DNA of 64,000 bases from Prorocentrum cordatum (Eukaryota; Sar; Dinophyceae; Prorocentrales; Prorocentraceae). Under the pieces are notes generated by a model. That model saw only the letters and a program-made list of their open reading frames with translations. It was not told the DNA's origin and did not search any database. Of the stretch, positions 10,490 to 20,494 are shown piece after piece (position 1 is the stretch's first letter; the number at the start of each line of letters is the position of its first letter). The stretch is taken from the NCBI GenBank assembly GCA_963575745.1, contig CAUYUJ010019093.1, positions 170,354 through 234,353 of the forward strand. The letters are read 5' to 3'. Position numbers and translations under genes: made by a program.

Positions 10490-10612
10490 GGGTCTACTGA
10501 TCCGGGCCAATCCAAACCCCAGTCAGTCGGGCATTGCACAGGATCCTGCAAGATCCTACAGGATCCTGCACCCAAACCTGGGTCAGTGCGCCTCTGGCCC
10601 TGAGCTTTGACT
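10490..10612 (+). repeat. Dispersed repeat with AGGATCCTGC minisatellite, copy 1
   Basis: GGTCTACTGATCCGGGCCAA followed by three or four copies of an 11-bp AGGATCCTGCA word. The same order recurs at 11908-12011. The match starts at GGGTCTACTGA / GGGATCTACTGA in both copies. Confidence 0.72.
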
Positions 10613-10745
10613 GACCCCCGTTTGCATTGACCCCCGTCTCTAAAGCCCCAAAGAATGTCCTGACCTCGGCATCGCGGCGAGCCCCAGCTGCCTTACTCTG
10701 GGCAGGGGGCCGTGTGCGATGGAAGCCAGCCTCGGCGCAGCCTCA
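10613..10745. other. Unassigned spacer
   Basis: GC-rich unique sequence; nothing recognisable. Confidence 0.4.
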
Positions 10746-10749
10746 CCAT

Positions 10750-10940
10750 GAAGAAAAAGCTGCACAACATACAAAGTGTAGGAGGTCCACATGGAGTCCT
10801 TGGATCGGCGCTGGGTCCCCCTGGCGGCGACTTTGGCGCCAGCCCTGGCGCGCTCCGCGCGCAAGGGGGGTCACAGCGCCGGTCCAAGAAATCCGTGCGG
10901 ACCGGCGAACGTTTTTGTTTACGCCGTTGTGCCCGTTCGG
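10750..10940. mobile_element. Foldback family 1, degenerate copy
   Basis: Arms GGATCGGCGCTGGG (about 10803) and CAGCGCCGGTCCAAGAAATC (about 10878) around the palindromic core CCTGGCGCGCTCCGCGCG. It shares these with the copies at 19.2, 40.2, 42.7 and 59.4 kb but its outer ends are worn. Confidence 0.65.
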
Positions 10941-11907
10941 CTCACGTGCTTGGAACCTTCCCTTGTGGGAAAAACACTTGCCCGACAACAAACGGTCACC
11001 AACGGTCGCTGTGCGTCCGCAGACCACGCAGAACGTTAAGAAGCACTGAAGCCACTCGCGCGGTGTAAGGGATGAGTGAGACTTCTAGGTGCCAATCCAA
11101 ACCTCTCAAGAAACGGCACCAACATGCCCCGACGGGGTCCACTGGATGTGACACAGTGCACGAGCCAGGAGAGGGGAGCGACCTGGCGGAATATCGAAAA
11201 GCGCCTTACATCGCCGCAAAGCTCACAGCGGTGCCTGGAAGACTGAACGACCTGCTACGGTCTGTTTGGGCGCGCGACAATTTGCTGTCCTCCCAATACT
11301 CGCCGACCAAAGACCAGCCTGAGCTTCACACAGGAGCGCTCTGCACGGACTCCTCCTCCACCTCGTCCTCCTCCTTCTCTTCTCCTCCTCACAAGAACGG
11401 CCATCACATCGCATGTTTCGCAGCACGGAATAGGCTGGCGAACAGAATGCAACCTACCGAACACTGCAGCCTCACAAGACCAGGCCACATTCCTCTCCCT
11501 CGTCCGCGTGTTTTGTCGTAGTCGGTATCCTCCTTCTCATCCTCTTCCTCCCTCTCCTGCGGTCGAAATCCACGTTCATCACGGCCACGTGGCCCAAACG
11601 ACGGAGCGGAAAACGCTCTACCGTGGAACTGCCATACTTTCAACAAACGAAGCAGACGATGAAGCCAACAGAAATCTAAAAATGAGTTGGACTTGGACCT
11701 CCATTAGCCCCCACGGTCGTCCTCCCAGCGGCGCTCCATGGGGGAATGAAACAATGCAAAAGCACATTTCAGCGTGGATCAAGATAAAAAAGGCAGCCTA
11801 CTTCCAGACCTGCTGGATTCTCGATCCAGCGCAAGTGAAAACTGATGCACCCGTTGGGCGACCACGAACTCAGCGCGGCCACCCCGCCCCCAAGGCTCGC
11901 GCACATC
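10941..11907. other. Unassigned sequence
   Basis: Mixed-composition sequence with a short TCC run at 11350-11400. Open frames on both strands have no recognisable domain. No element ends seen. Confidence 0.4.
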
Positions 11908-12011
11908 GGGGATCTACTGACCCGGGTCAATCCACACCCGGGTCAGCCGAGCCTTGCAGGATCCTGCAGCATCCTGCAGGGTCCTGCAAGATCCTGCAGG
12001 ATCGTGCACGC
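11908..12011 (+). repeat. Dispersed repeat with AGGATCCTGC minisatellite, copy 2
   Basis: GGGATCTACTGACCCGGGTC, then GGTCAGCCGAGCCTTGCAGG and about six AGGATCCTGCA-like words. Copy 1 is at 10490-10612, 1.4 kb upstream in the same orientation. Confidence 0.72.
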
Positions 12012-12054
12012 TACCCCAAAATAAAAAAACAGCAGAAACAAACAACAAGGGCTC

Positions 12055-12195
12055 CCAGCTTCGCGCTTCGCGCTGCGCGAAGCGCGAAAAACTTCGCGCT
12101 CTCGCGCCGCCTCCCAGGGGAGAAGAGGAGGATCAGGAGGAATCGGAGCCGAAACGCGAAGCGCGAAGTGCGAATAACTTCGCGCCCTCAACGGC
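12055..12195. repeat. Cluster of CTTCGCGC / GCGCGAAG inverted words
   Basis: Repeated, mutually complementary TTCGCGCTTCGCGC and GCGAAGCGCGAA words (12059-12105 and 12150-12185) that can pair locally and with each other. Confidence 0.55.
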
Positions 12196-12287
12196 GCCCT
12201 TGAAACAACTGCGCGATCACCTCTCGCGAAGCCTGGAGGGCTCAGGAACAGGAGGCTGGCAAGGCGTGGGGAGGCGCACAAAACGCC

Positions 12288-12905
12288 CCTGGACGTGGTT
12301 GGCAAGGCCTCGTGGCTGCGCACGGACAGCCCCCCCGGGCAGTCCCGGCTGGCCTCGACAGGCCCCCCGAGAAACGTAGATTGGCGGCGCGCACAGGGGG
12401 GGTTAGGGTTAAGTCGGGCGTGTCCCCCTACAGGGGGATTTTGGGCGAAAAACTGAAAAGACGTAAAAAATATTCAGCAAATACTCAAAAATAATAGAAA
12501 AAAATAGTCCCCAGGTTATTTGTTTTACTATTTTTGAATATTCCCTCTGTGGAGGGACAGGCCCGACTTAAGGTTAGGGGGGAGGGGGGAAGGCTGCTTC
12601 GAAGCACCCCTGCGTCTCAGAAGGCGCGGGCCCCACATCTGTAGAGAAGGCCCGCGTCTCCGAAGGAGCAGGGGTGTTTCTAAGAAGCCTTCCCCCTCCC
12701 CCCACCCCCCCACCCCTGGCTTCATCAGGCTCCCCGAGTAGTCCAGGGCGGTCTCGACATCTCAACCCTGGGGCGCGGAGCGCCCGAGGGCAGGGAGTTG
12801 AGACCGCCCCGGACTGCTCGCGGGGCCTGCTGGGGCCAGCCGAGACTACCTGGGGGGGGGCTGTCTGTGCGCAGCCCGAGGCCCGACCAGACGTGGTCCA
12901 AGATG
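12288..12905. mobile_element. Foldback element with about 75-bp arms, containing nested insertions
   Basis: Left arm (12288-12372) and right arm (12830-12905) are inverted copies; landmarks GGCTGCGCACGGACAGCC on the left and GGCTGTCTGTGCGCAGCC on the right. Family 5 element 12409-12571 is nested inside, as are two further palindromes (12583-12632 with 12647-12703, and 12743-12813). Confidence 0.65.
12409..12571. mobile_element. Foldback family 5, intact copy with 8-bp target duplication
   Basis: 163 bp, ends TTAAGTCGGGCGTGTCCC and, inverted, TTAAGTCGGGCCTGTCCC (terminal inverted repeat about 28 bp). It is flanked on both sides by GGTTAGGG (12401-12408 and 12572-12579). The interior is AT-rich. 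A decayed relative lies at 57037-57187 with the same internal words (TTGGGCGAAA, TCCCCAGG). Confidence 0.82.
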
Positions 12906-13041
12906 GCCTCAGCACTCCCCAGGGGGCGGCGCGCGTCGTCCCTGGGACGCCCCCAGAGGCGGCGCGGGGAGTGCCCCGAGGCCTGCTGAAGCCGGCTGGG
13001 ACAGCCTCTGGGGGCTGACAGTGCGCTTCGCCACGGGCATT

Positions 13042-13227
13042 CCCAGACATCCAGCGTCTCGAGAAAATCGAGACGGAGGGTTTCCCATCGTTTTTAGCCT
13101 CTCGGGGCCCTTGCCTGGCGGGCCCTTGCCTGGCGGGCCTGGGATGAAAAACCGATCCCAGGGAAGTGGTCGAGAGGTCGGGGGCCCGTGTCTCGAAAAA
13201 ATCGAATCGAGACTGCGGATGTCTGGG
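13042..13227. mobile_element. Foldback element with CCCAGACATCC ends
   Basis: Left end CCCAGACATCCAGCGTCTCG and right end, inverted, CCCAGACATCCGCAGTCTCG; inner arms repeat TCTCGA.AAAATCGA. A 17-bp word (CCTTGCCTGGCGGGC) is tandemly doubled near 13110. No target duplication seen. Only one copy in the window. Confidence 0.6.
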
Positions 13228-13633
13228 TTGTCCTAGGAAGAGCAGCAGCACCACCACCAGGATGAGGAGTCAGGGAGGGTTCTCCCGGTGGTGTGGTCCC
13301 CCCATCTCGCTCGAGACCTGCCCTATCGCCAGCTCAGGGACCGAGGCGTCGTGGATTCCCCTCGCGGGGCCCAGACCCTTGGCGTCATGCTCTGTTCATG
13401 ACGTCGACCCCCAAAGGTCTCGGCCCCTTCCCCTTGACTGTTTTTTCCATCCCGGGCCGTTTTGCTGACGGCCCCGAGGGCCGGCCAGGGCCTCCAGAGG
13501 CCGAACACAGCGAGAAAAACCTCCTGCCATGGTTTTTGGTTCCCTGCCCGAGGGGGTCTGGGGAGGGGAGCCCCCCACCCCTGGTGGCCGTGGGGTGTCG
13601 CATCTCTTCCTCCGGTGCGCCAGAGCAGAGGTC
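13228..13633. other. Intron sequence, unassigned
   Basis: Downstream flank of phosphatase exon 6; no repeat family or further exon recognised. Confidence 0.4.
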
Positions 13634-13747
13634 CTGGAACCAGCCCTGGCAGTCGCCGACGCTCCCCGGGCCGGTCTCGCCGCAGCTGGCCCCTTCGTCG
13701 TTGTGGTCGGCACCGCAGATGTTGTGCTCGGAGTCCGCGGTGTTGTC
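13634..13747 (-). CDS. Metallophosphoesterase exon 6 (Cys-rich loop)
   Basis: 38 codons. They begin DNTADSEHNICGADHND, contain four Cys (NICG, ASCG, GDCQ) and the GPGSVGDC element, and end GWFQ. In the protist purple acid phosphatases I know, this loop separates the VDTN strand from the helix ahead of VxxH. The acceptor is GCGAG|GAC and the donor is GA (CAG|GACCTC from 13633). It joins to DLFNNQMVWLEKQL in exon 7. The intron to exon 7 (about 10 kb) contains the LINE and several foldback elements. Confidence 0.78.
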
Positions 13748-14380
13748 CTCGCCGTGGGAGGGGTGGGGGCCAGAGGGAAGCAGGCAGGAGGGGAGGGGGG
13801 GCAAGAGGAGGAGGGGAAGAGGGGGGCAAGGGGGGACGAGGGACAATTTGATTGTTTTGGGTTGTTCGAAGTTGTTGTTTGACGGAGGTAGAGGAAGGGG
13901 GACGACAACAACATCTCTCGAGTGACCCGTGCACTCCGCGGGGCGATACGCGGCAGACCTCACAGGAGGGGAAGAGGGACGATGCTGACGCTCTTCGCTA
14001 TATGCTGGGCCTCTGGGGGGGAGGGAAGGGGTCATCGTCGTGGCGGATGGAGTCGCCTCGGCGTCCTGACCAAACCGCACTTCAGGCCAGCTGTAGGGTA
14101 TCTGATGCCGTCGTCCTCCTCCTCCTCCACAACCTCATTTGTCCTCCTCGTCCTCGCTGGAGGAGTTCAGGGTGGAGGCTGGCCAGCATTTGAGAATATC
14201 ACTCTTGTGATGGCGGCAGTCCTGGTAACCCTCCTCGTCCTTCCCCCTCCTCTTCTCCCCTCCTCTTCCCCCATCCTCCCTCCTTCCGTGGCCAAGCCCT
14301 CCTCCTCATCCCCTCCCTCCCCCCACTCAAACCCTCCTCCATCGGTGGTGGTCGTCGTCGTCTGGCCAGCGCCCGCTGTC

Positions 14381-14443
14381 CCAGGCGTTGAAGATGTTGG
14401 TGTCCACGAAAAAATAATCCACGGTGAAGCCTGGGTACACCAC
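14381..14443 (-). CDS. Metallophosphoesterase exon 5 (VDYFFVDTN strand)
   Basis: 21 codons, VVYPGFTVDYFFVDTNIFNA then W. The pattern VDYFF-V/I-DTN is the core strand that follows the GNHD segment in purple acid phosphatases. The acceptor is GCGAAG|GTG and the donor is GA (TGG|GACAGC from 14380). The exon reads in phase 0 on both sides. It joins exon 6 as NAW|DNTADSEHNIC. Confidence 0.84.
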
Positions 14444-14589
14444 CTTCGCGCCGCGTCCCCTCTGCCCTGCTGCCCTCGTCCTCCTCCCTGTCCTCCTCCC
14501 CCCCTCCTCCCCTGTTCACTATCCCTACTCCCTCTTCCCTCCTCCTTTGTTTGTTTCATGTCGTAACTGTTTCGGGCATGTCCGTCGCC

Positions 14590-14884
14590 GCAAATTATCG
14601 CTACTTCATCTCTGCCCGCAACTGGTGCAACTCAGATCGTGCAGCAGAGAATCACAACGGTGAGGAATTCGGCATCCCAAACCACAACAGCAAGTGAAAT
14701 GGCAGCCACTGCAATTTCGAGATCCATGAGTTCGGCCTCGCAGCTGTCCAATCCAGAGGCGTATATAATTCCAACTGCCAACACAGTGATGCAATATGTA
14801 CCCTCTCCAGACACACCGTATACGCCCCATGCCAATGAGGATTCCTGCGTTCCGCGGCGACACGCGCCATCAGAGACCCTATAA
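14590..14884 (+). other. Unassigned open stretch of lower GC
   Basis: Non-repetitive, with a plus-strand frame rich in Ser/Thr/Ala (VQQRITTVRNSASQTTTASE, then MAATAISRSMSSASQLSNPE) ending at 14884, and an 85-codon minus-strand frame over the same bases. No domain recognised on either strand; coding status open. Confidence 0.3.
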
Positions 14885-15129
14885 AATCCATGCTGTCAGT
14901 AACTCTGGCTGCTGACATTCACCCAATGGAGCTCTTGGAGTCAATGGCGTAGTTGGCGAGCGCGTCGGCTACAGTGTCCTCCTCCCGCGGCACCCATGTC
15001 ACATTCCAACGCAAATCCGCCGACCCCTTGTGGGTCTCTAGGCGTGTGAGATAGTTCCCCCCCCATAATCCCCCCCCAGGGACCCCAAACCGGAGATTTG
15101 ACCCCCCCCCCCCGGGCCCAGTACGAGCG

Positions 15130-16480
15130 CGTCACGGGGCTCTTTTGGGCCCAAAAGGGGATCAAGACGGGCCCAGAAGGCTCCAAGAGGCCTCCAAGAC
15201 GGCCCACGAAGGCCCCGAGACGCCAAACGAGCGCTCCCACACGCCCAAGATGGCCCCAAGACGAGCCTAGAGGCTTCCAAGACGGCCCAAGAGGTCCCCA
15301 CGAGGCCCCAAGAGGCCTCCAAGATGCGTCCCAAGAGGGTCCCTAGACGCAAAAATTGGCCCATTCCCTTCGTAAAACGTATAATTTTCACAAATTCGCT
15401 TTCTGGGCTTTCCGACGCTCCAAGACGGCCCAAGAGGCCCCGAAGACCGCCCCAAGACGGCCCAAGAAACCCCCAAGAGGGTCCCAAGATAGCCCAAGAG
15501 GGCCCCAAGACGGCCCAACAAGCGTCCAAGACGGCCCAACAGGGCCCCGAAAAGGGCCCCAAGAGCGCTCCAGGAGCGCCCCAAGTGGCCTCCAAGAGAG
15601 CTCAATATGGTCCCAGACAGCCCAAGAGCGATCAAAGACACCGAAGATGGCCTCCTGACGGCCCAAGATGCCCCCAAGAGGCCCCAAGAGGCATCCAAGA
15701 TGCGTCCCAAGAGGGCCTCTAGACGCAAAAATTAGCCCGCTCCCTTCGTAAAGCGTGCGTTTTTTTGTTTTGTTTTCTTTTCTTTTTTTCTCACAAATTC
15801 GCCTTTCGGGCTTTCCGACGCTCCCAGACGGCCCAAGAGGCCCCCAAGACCGCCCCAAGACGGCCCAAGAAGCCTCCAAGAGGGCCCCAAGACAGCCCAA
15901 CAAGGCGCTGAGACGGCTCAAGCGGCGCCGAAGACGGCCCAAGAGAGCCCCGATGACGGCCCCAAGAGCGCTCCAAGTGGCTTCCAAGAGAGCTCAACAT
16001 GGTCCCACACGGTCCAAGAGCGATCGAAGACACCCGAAATGGCCTCCAGATGGCCCAACACGCCCCTGAGAGGCCCCCAAGATGCGTGTCGTGAAACGTA
16101 CAATGTTCACACATCCGCCTTCTGGGCTTTCCGACGCTCCTAGACGGCCCAAGAAGCCCCGAAAACCGCCCCAAGACGGCCCAAGAGGCCCCCAAGACGG
16201 CCCCGCGACGGTCCAATATGGCCCCAAGACGGCCCAAGAGGTCCCCAAAACGGCCCAAGAAGGCTCCAAGACGGCACCAAGAGGGGCCCAAGAGGGCAAC
16301 CAACAATTCAAAAATCTAGCTTTCCGCCCCCACGAGCCCCAGGGGGCCCCAAGAGCGCCCCAACAGGCCGCCAACGGCCCTCAAGAAACCGCCAAGACGC
16401 CCCAAGGAGCCCACAAGAGGCCCCCAGGAGGCCCGCAAAAGACCCCCAGACGCTTCCGTATTGCGAGCCGCCACGCCAAC
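15130..16480. repeat. Degenerate CCCAAGACGGCC satellite with a higher-order period
   Basis: Loose tandem words of the type CAAGACGGCCCAAGAGGCCC. A longer landmark (TTCACAAATTCGC...TTTCCGACGCTCC) recurs near 15385, 15795 and 16105, defining higher-order units of roughly 310-410 bp. Diverged relatives are at 22755-22905 and 26985-27530. Reverse-strand frames rich in Gly-Pro-Ser-Trp are artefacts of this repeat. Confidence 0.8.
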
Positions 16481-17215
16481 TGCAATGCACTCCGCGCGTA
16501 CAACCTTACTCTTCCTCGCGACGTGCTCACTATCTTGCTCGGCGCTAATGTGCTGCTGCCGCGCGAACTGTTTCGCGCGCGCTGCGAACGTCAACAGCCT
16601 CTTCACCCTTTTCGATTCATCTGCCACATCTTTCGCTGTGATGCTTCGCTGATCACAGCTTCCACACACTACTCTTGCTCCTTTCGTCTTCCAGTGCTCC
16701 TCCACTTGGTTGCGGGTCGAAAGGCCGACCTCCCAGAAGGACACCCCGCACCCGGGTGCACAGCACGCAAAGCGCTCGCAAAACACGCCCCAGACCACCG
16801 GCATCACGCAAACATTTGGACCCCCTACGTATCTGCCACCACCCGCGCGCGACACCGCACCCTCACACAAGACGCCGCTGGCCAGAAACTCCTGGCCTCG
16901 CAACACTCACAGAAGGGGTCGGCGGATGTGGCGTAAGCCCGTAGAGTCAAAACGTGTCGTGCGAGCGTCTCCAGAACGACGTTCAAACGAAAGCACAGCC
17001 ATCACACTACATCACTCGACCAGCAGCTTGTTATCACCTTCGTTGCATCACCTCCTTCCTCCTCACCCCTCCTCCATCCATCCTCTCTGGTTCCCCTCAT
17101 CCGCATCCTGCTTCTTCCTTTTCCCTCATCATGAACCTCCTCACCCTCGCAATCCTCTCCCGACCTCCTCCCTATCCAGCCTGCCCCATCTCCTCCTCCT
17201 GCCCCATCTCCTCCT
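16481..17215. other. Unassigned sequence with pyrimidine-rich part
   Basis: Unique mixed sequence to about 16980, then C/T-rich. No recognisable element or domain. Confidence 0.4.
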
Positions 17216-17219
17216 GATC

Positions 17220-17285
17220 CTGCTCCTCCTCCTCCTCCTCCTCCTCCTCCTCCTCCTCCTCCTCCTCCTCCCCCTCCTGCTCCTT
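17220..17285. repeat. (CTC)n microsatellite
   Basis: Pure CTC triplets, followed by short ATC triplets at 17307-17365. Confidence 0.88.
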
Positions 17286-17365
17286 CCTCACCCCCGTTTT
17301 GCTGCATCACAACCATCATCATCATCACCATCAGTATCATCACCACCACTACCATCATCATCCGT

Positions 17366-18300
17366 ACCCCCATAGAGATCAAAATCACCACACTCCCAGA
17401 TGTATGGGCAAGACGGGCCCAGTGTGGCGTTTGAGACTTGATCAGAAACTTGGTCCTCAAACTTGAAACATCCAAGCGTGAAGCGGTTTTCAGGCGCACC
17501 GGTTTCACCATGAAGTTTTCGCCTCAGCGCCGCGACCTCCCCCACAGACCGTTGCACGATTGAAGATCGCACGGCTTTCAAAATGCAACACGCGCGTCAG
17601 CACCGCGTACATACGTCTAGGTAACGTCAAAACGTCATACATGATTGGTTGCACAATGCAGCTGTCGCCTGAGCGTTGCGCAAATGTTCCACTAAAATGT
17701 TCAACGGTTACAAAGATAAAGGGCGGTTATGTTGTATGGTTTGGGTCTCGCATCGAGACATCCTTAGTCTTTAAAACCAACCTCTAAACTGCGCAATAGC
17801 TCCACCGATGGAGGGCGGTGGAACATCAAAACGGAGATCTCGCTTCCGATATCTTGAGATGTTGGCAGAGCAACTTCACTCTGCTCGACTGTCGCACGCA
17901 CAGATGGCAATGCCTTTTCAAAACGGGGAGATTGCCTGAATGGCGGGCTATGCGGGGAGGGTATTTGAGGGTGGCCGTGTCCACAGGGAAACGAAGTACA
18001 TGTTGGGACTCCCGAGGATCGGCGTCGAGCCCAGGGGGAAGTCAGAGGGGGCGGGCCTGCTCAGAAGGCTCGGAAGGCCTTGAGGGTGTAAGTTTCCTAA
18101 GCCTTCCCCGCAAACACAGAAACTCCTCAGAGGGCGCGAGGGCTTCTGAGAAGCCCCGCAGCCTCATGAGGAGGCCTGCCTCCTCTCGCATCCCCCCTGG
18201 GCTCGACGCCGAGAGGGGACCCCCCGGGGGTGGGAAGGGGAGCGCGCATTGCAGCATCGCTGACGCACCCTGGGTCTGCTAATGATCCTCCTTGCTCGCC
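17366..18300. other. Intron sequence, unassigned
   Basis: Includes a 75-codon plus-strand frame (17560-17787) with no recognised domain, and, near 17800, a worn match to the CGGATGGAGGGC repeat of 22.1 kb. Confidence 0.4.
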
Positions 18301-18317
18301 TGGGCAGGGCGGGCCGC

Positions 18318-18395
18318 CTTCGCGCTGTAGTGCTGGGCGGGCGTGAACCACCGGCCCGTGCTGGCCTCGAGGCCTCCCCACGTGTAGGAGATCAC
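18318..18395 (-). CDS. Metallophosphoesterase exon 4 (TGRWFTPAQHY segment)
   Basis: 26 codons, VISYTWGGLEASTGRWFTPA then QHYSAK. This is the segment between GNHD and the VDYFF(V/I)DT strand, where the family carries a conserved RW.(M/T)P..YY pattern. The acceptor is GCCAG|GTG and the donor is GC (GCGAAG|GCGGCC from 18317). The donor side reads AGCGCGAAGG and the acceptor side of exon 5 reads GGCGCGAAGG, so intron 4 is bounded by a 9-bp direct repeat, a pattern seen for introns that arose by insertion. Confidence 0.85.
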
Positions 18396-18419
18396 CTGGC
18401 CCCGAAGCCGAGGGCGGAG

Positions 18420-18580
18420 GCCGCGAAACCGAGGAGAGCGACGACGGCGCCGACGGCGGCGACGGCGACGGCGGCGACGACGAGCATGACGACGGGGACG
18501 GGGACGAGGACGACGACGACGGGGACGAGGACGCCGACGCAGACGGGGACGGGGACGAGGACGACGACTGGGCCGACGAC
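18420..18580. repeat. (GACGAC/GGGGAC)n tract
   Basis: Interrupted GACGACGACGGGGAC triplets directly upstream (on the minus strand) of phosphatase exon 4. Confidence 0.8.
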
Positions 18581-18769
18581 GACCATCGAGGAAAGAGGGG
18601 TGAGGAGAGGAGAGTGGCGAGGATGGGGGCGCGGGCGGGAGGGACGAGAGAGGGGGGGGGATGGGGAAAGAGAGCAGGAGGAGAAAGAGGAGGAAAGGAA
18701 GGACGAGGAGCAGGAGGAGAACATGTGGACGGACCGAAGAGCCCATCATCATGAAGGCTTCGGCGCTTC

Positions 18770-18960
18770 GCACGGCTGGAGGAAACACCCCATGGGAAGC
18801 CCTGAGAGTCAGGGGTGGCGTAAGATTCAAGCTGCTGTCGGAGTTGGCGGAAATCAAAAGGCGGAGCCTCGTCTGGGAAGAATCTGAGCCCATGGGCATC
18901 CTGAAGGGCGGTCGAGAGGGACCCGCACAGCTGCACGAGGATGAGGTCTGGCAGAAGTGA
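18770..18960 (-). pseudogene. Coding-like fragment, unassigned
   Basis: Minus-strand reading LILVQLCGSLSTALQDAHGL, then PPFDFRQLRQQLESYATPDS, with natural codon mixture and no repeats. It lies inside phosphatase intron 3 but does not match that family, so it may be a fragment of an inserted gene copy. Confidence 0.35.
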
Positions 18961-19216
18961 GGTCCTCCTTTCGGAAGTACGTGCTATGCATAGCTTGCTC
19001 GGCTCGCCACGTGGGCTGCGGAGGCCGAAGGCTTCGCATGGCAGCTTGAGCACGAGGGGTGGAGAGCTCCGGTGCCACAGAGGAGGCCGCAATCCCGAGG
19101 CGCTGGCCAGGCGCACCAGCCTTCGCAAAGCCCAATCGGCGGGGCCCCGCCTGCGTCGAGCTCGATCGAGGCCGGTGGGCTTCGAGTGCCGCTTGGGCCG
19201 CAGGGGCAGGCAAGCA

Positions 19217-19413
19217 CAGGGTATAAGAATTACATAAGCATACAACCTCGAAGGCCGCGCGGATTTCTCGGATCCGCACTGGACCCCCCTGGCGGCGCCT
19301 CCGGCGCCGCCCCTGGCGCGCTCCGCGCGCCAGGGAGGGGGGTTCCAGCGCCGATTCGAGAAATCCGCGCGGGCCTTCGAGGTTGTATGCTTATGTCATC
19401 CTTCGCTCCCCTG
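19217..19413. mobile_element. Foldback family 1, full copy
   Basis: 197 bp with arms of about 65 bp. Left end CAGGGTATAAGAATTACATA, right end inverted CAGGGGAGCGAAGGATGACA; both continue AGCATACAACCTCGAAGG and CGCGCGGATTTCTCG. The core is CCCTGGCGCGCTCCGCGCG. Flanks AAGCA and AAACA may be a worn 5-bp target duplication. Confidence 0.82.
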
Positions 19414-19442
19414 AAACACGCTCACCGAGAACTGGAAAAGTA

Positions 19443-19631
19443 CAGCAGGTTCGTGCCGTGCCGGCTTTGGCGTTTGTCTCTGACATCGCGGGGTTCGTTT
19501 CACCCAGGTCGATCGGCCGTTCCCGAAGAAGTCGGATCGTTCAACGTCGCCCGACTCTGCATCGCGGGTGGCGCTCAACGTTGAACGCCTGCGGCGGGGC
19601 CGCCGCTGGTCGACACGACGCGACCCTGCCG
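19443..19631. mobile_element. Foldback family 4, older copy
   Basis: Same layout as 41688-41876: GCAGGTTCGTGCCGTGCC at the left, GCTGGTCGACACGACGC and CCTGCCG at the right, with CGTTCAACGTT-type inner palindromes. Target duplication no longer visible. Confidence 0.75.
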
Positions 19632-19639
19632 TGTGTGGG

Positions 19640-20070
19640 AGCCCCAGGCGGGCCACCAACCTTCCCGACACGAGCGGCACTCCGACGCACCAGGCTCGGG
19701 CACAAGCTGAGGCCCAGGGGGGTGCTGCACAGGAGCCGAGTCCCGGGGCGCCGGAGGCGCAATTCGGGAGCTTCCTGAACGCCACGGCGATGGGCATTGA
19801 TGACTTGAGGCCTCGGGATCTGGAACAAGTGGCACGCGTGCCCTGGCTCTTGCACCAAGGAGCTGCGAGAGACAGGAGGCTTTCGCCTCCTTCCTCCAGG
19901 AGTTTACTTTTGTGCAAGAGAATAAGGCCTCGGATGGCCTATTCACGGTCTTGGGGAAGCTGCGGCAGAAGACGGAGCGTCCGGGGACCTTCGCGCCCCT
20001 CGCCACGAGCTCGGCGATGCCAGGCAAGTGCGGAGGAGGCGCTCGACCCACAGGTCTGCTGCCCACTCCG
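19640..20070 (+). pseudogene. Coding-like fragment, unassigned, with a frameshift
   Basis: Plus-strand pieces: FGSFLNATAMGIDDLRPRDL (about 19760-19820), then in another frame ERQEAFASFLQEFTFVQENK and GLFTVLGKLRQKTERPGTFA (19868-20010). No domain recognised. The frame break suggests a decayed gene copy. Confidence 0.35.
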
Positions 20071-20234
20071 ACCCGTGTCTCCTCGCAGCCTCCCAGGGAC
20101 GAGATGAAGCGGCGGGAGCGTGATAATCAGCGCGACAGTGTGCACAGAGTGCATGGGAGGAGCTGCGAGCCAGCGGTGTGGGAGCGAAGCCGAGGAGTCG
20201 AGCGCCACTTGAGTGCGGGAGGCTGCGCAAGCTA

Positions 20235-20366
20235 CTGTCTGGTAGATTTGACAAAAGTTCCTGATAAGGTCTGCCACTGCCTGCTGGCGGTAGCGGCCGT
20301 CAAGCATCAGTCTAGCTTGATCCAGCTGCGCGAGCTGCTGAGCTGCTCTCTTCGCATCGGGGAAGA
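20235..20366 (-). pseudogene. Coding-like fragment, unassigned
   Basis: Minus-strand FPDAKRAAQQLAQLDQARLM, then DGRYRQQAVADLIRNFCQIY, a helical, protein-like stretch. It lies in phosphatase intron 3 and overlaps nothing repetitive. Family unknown. Confidence 0.4.
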
Positions 20367-20494
20367 GGATGTTTCAATGTCATTGGCGTCGTTGGGAACC
20401 CCGTCTTGGCCGTCGAAGGGATCATAGCTCGACGTGGTTTCGCTTCGACACTGTTGCGTGCGATGCTGTTGACACCCTGGACCATACTAGCAGG

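Larger units (their letters stand above)
4684..10500 (+). mobile_element. Degenerate LINE (non-LTR retrotransposon) with endonuclease, RT and RNase H
   Basis: Plus-strand, antisense to the phosphatase gene and inside its intron 6. In order: CxxC zinc ribbon and coiled coil (4.7-5.7 kb), endonuclease with GDFN (5.7-6.9 kb), linker (7.0-7.7 kb), RT with FSDDL (8.05-8.9 kb), RNase H (10.05-10.35 kb). The same order is known in LINEs of dinoflagellates. It is dead: several frameshifts, in-frame stops at 6296, 10180 and 10189, and at least five later insertions (duplicated hairpin, AT-rich block, GTGCGGTGAC palindromes, TCC array, 124-bp foldback). Both termini are unclear; no poly(A) or target duplication was recognised. 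Confidence 0.88.

Noticed and set aside
12401-12580. Telomeric repeat
   Set aside because: Only one TTAGGG on each side, and the two copies are the target duplication of a foldback element, not an array.
15388-16374. Gly-Pro-Ser-Trp-rich minus-strand frames
   Set aside because: They follow the CCCAAGACGGCC satellite and break at each higher-order unit; no domain and no codon-position signal visible.
18770-18960. An extra phosphatase exon between exons 3 and 4
   Set aside because: Exons 3 and 4 already join directly (WDQ|VISYTW) in frame, and the peptide does not fit the family at this place.
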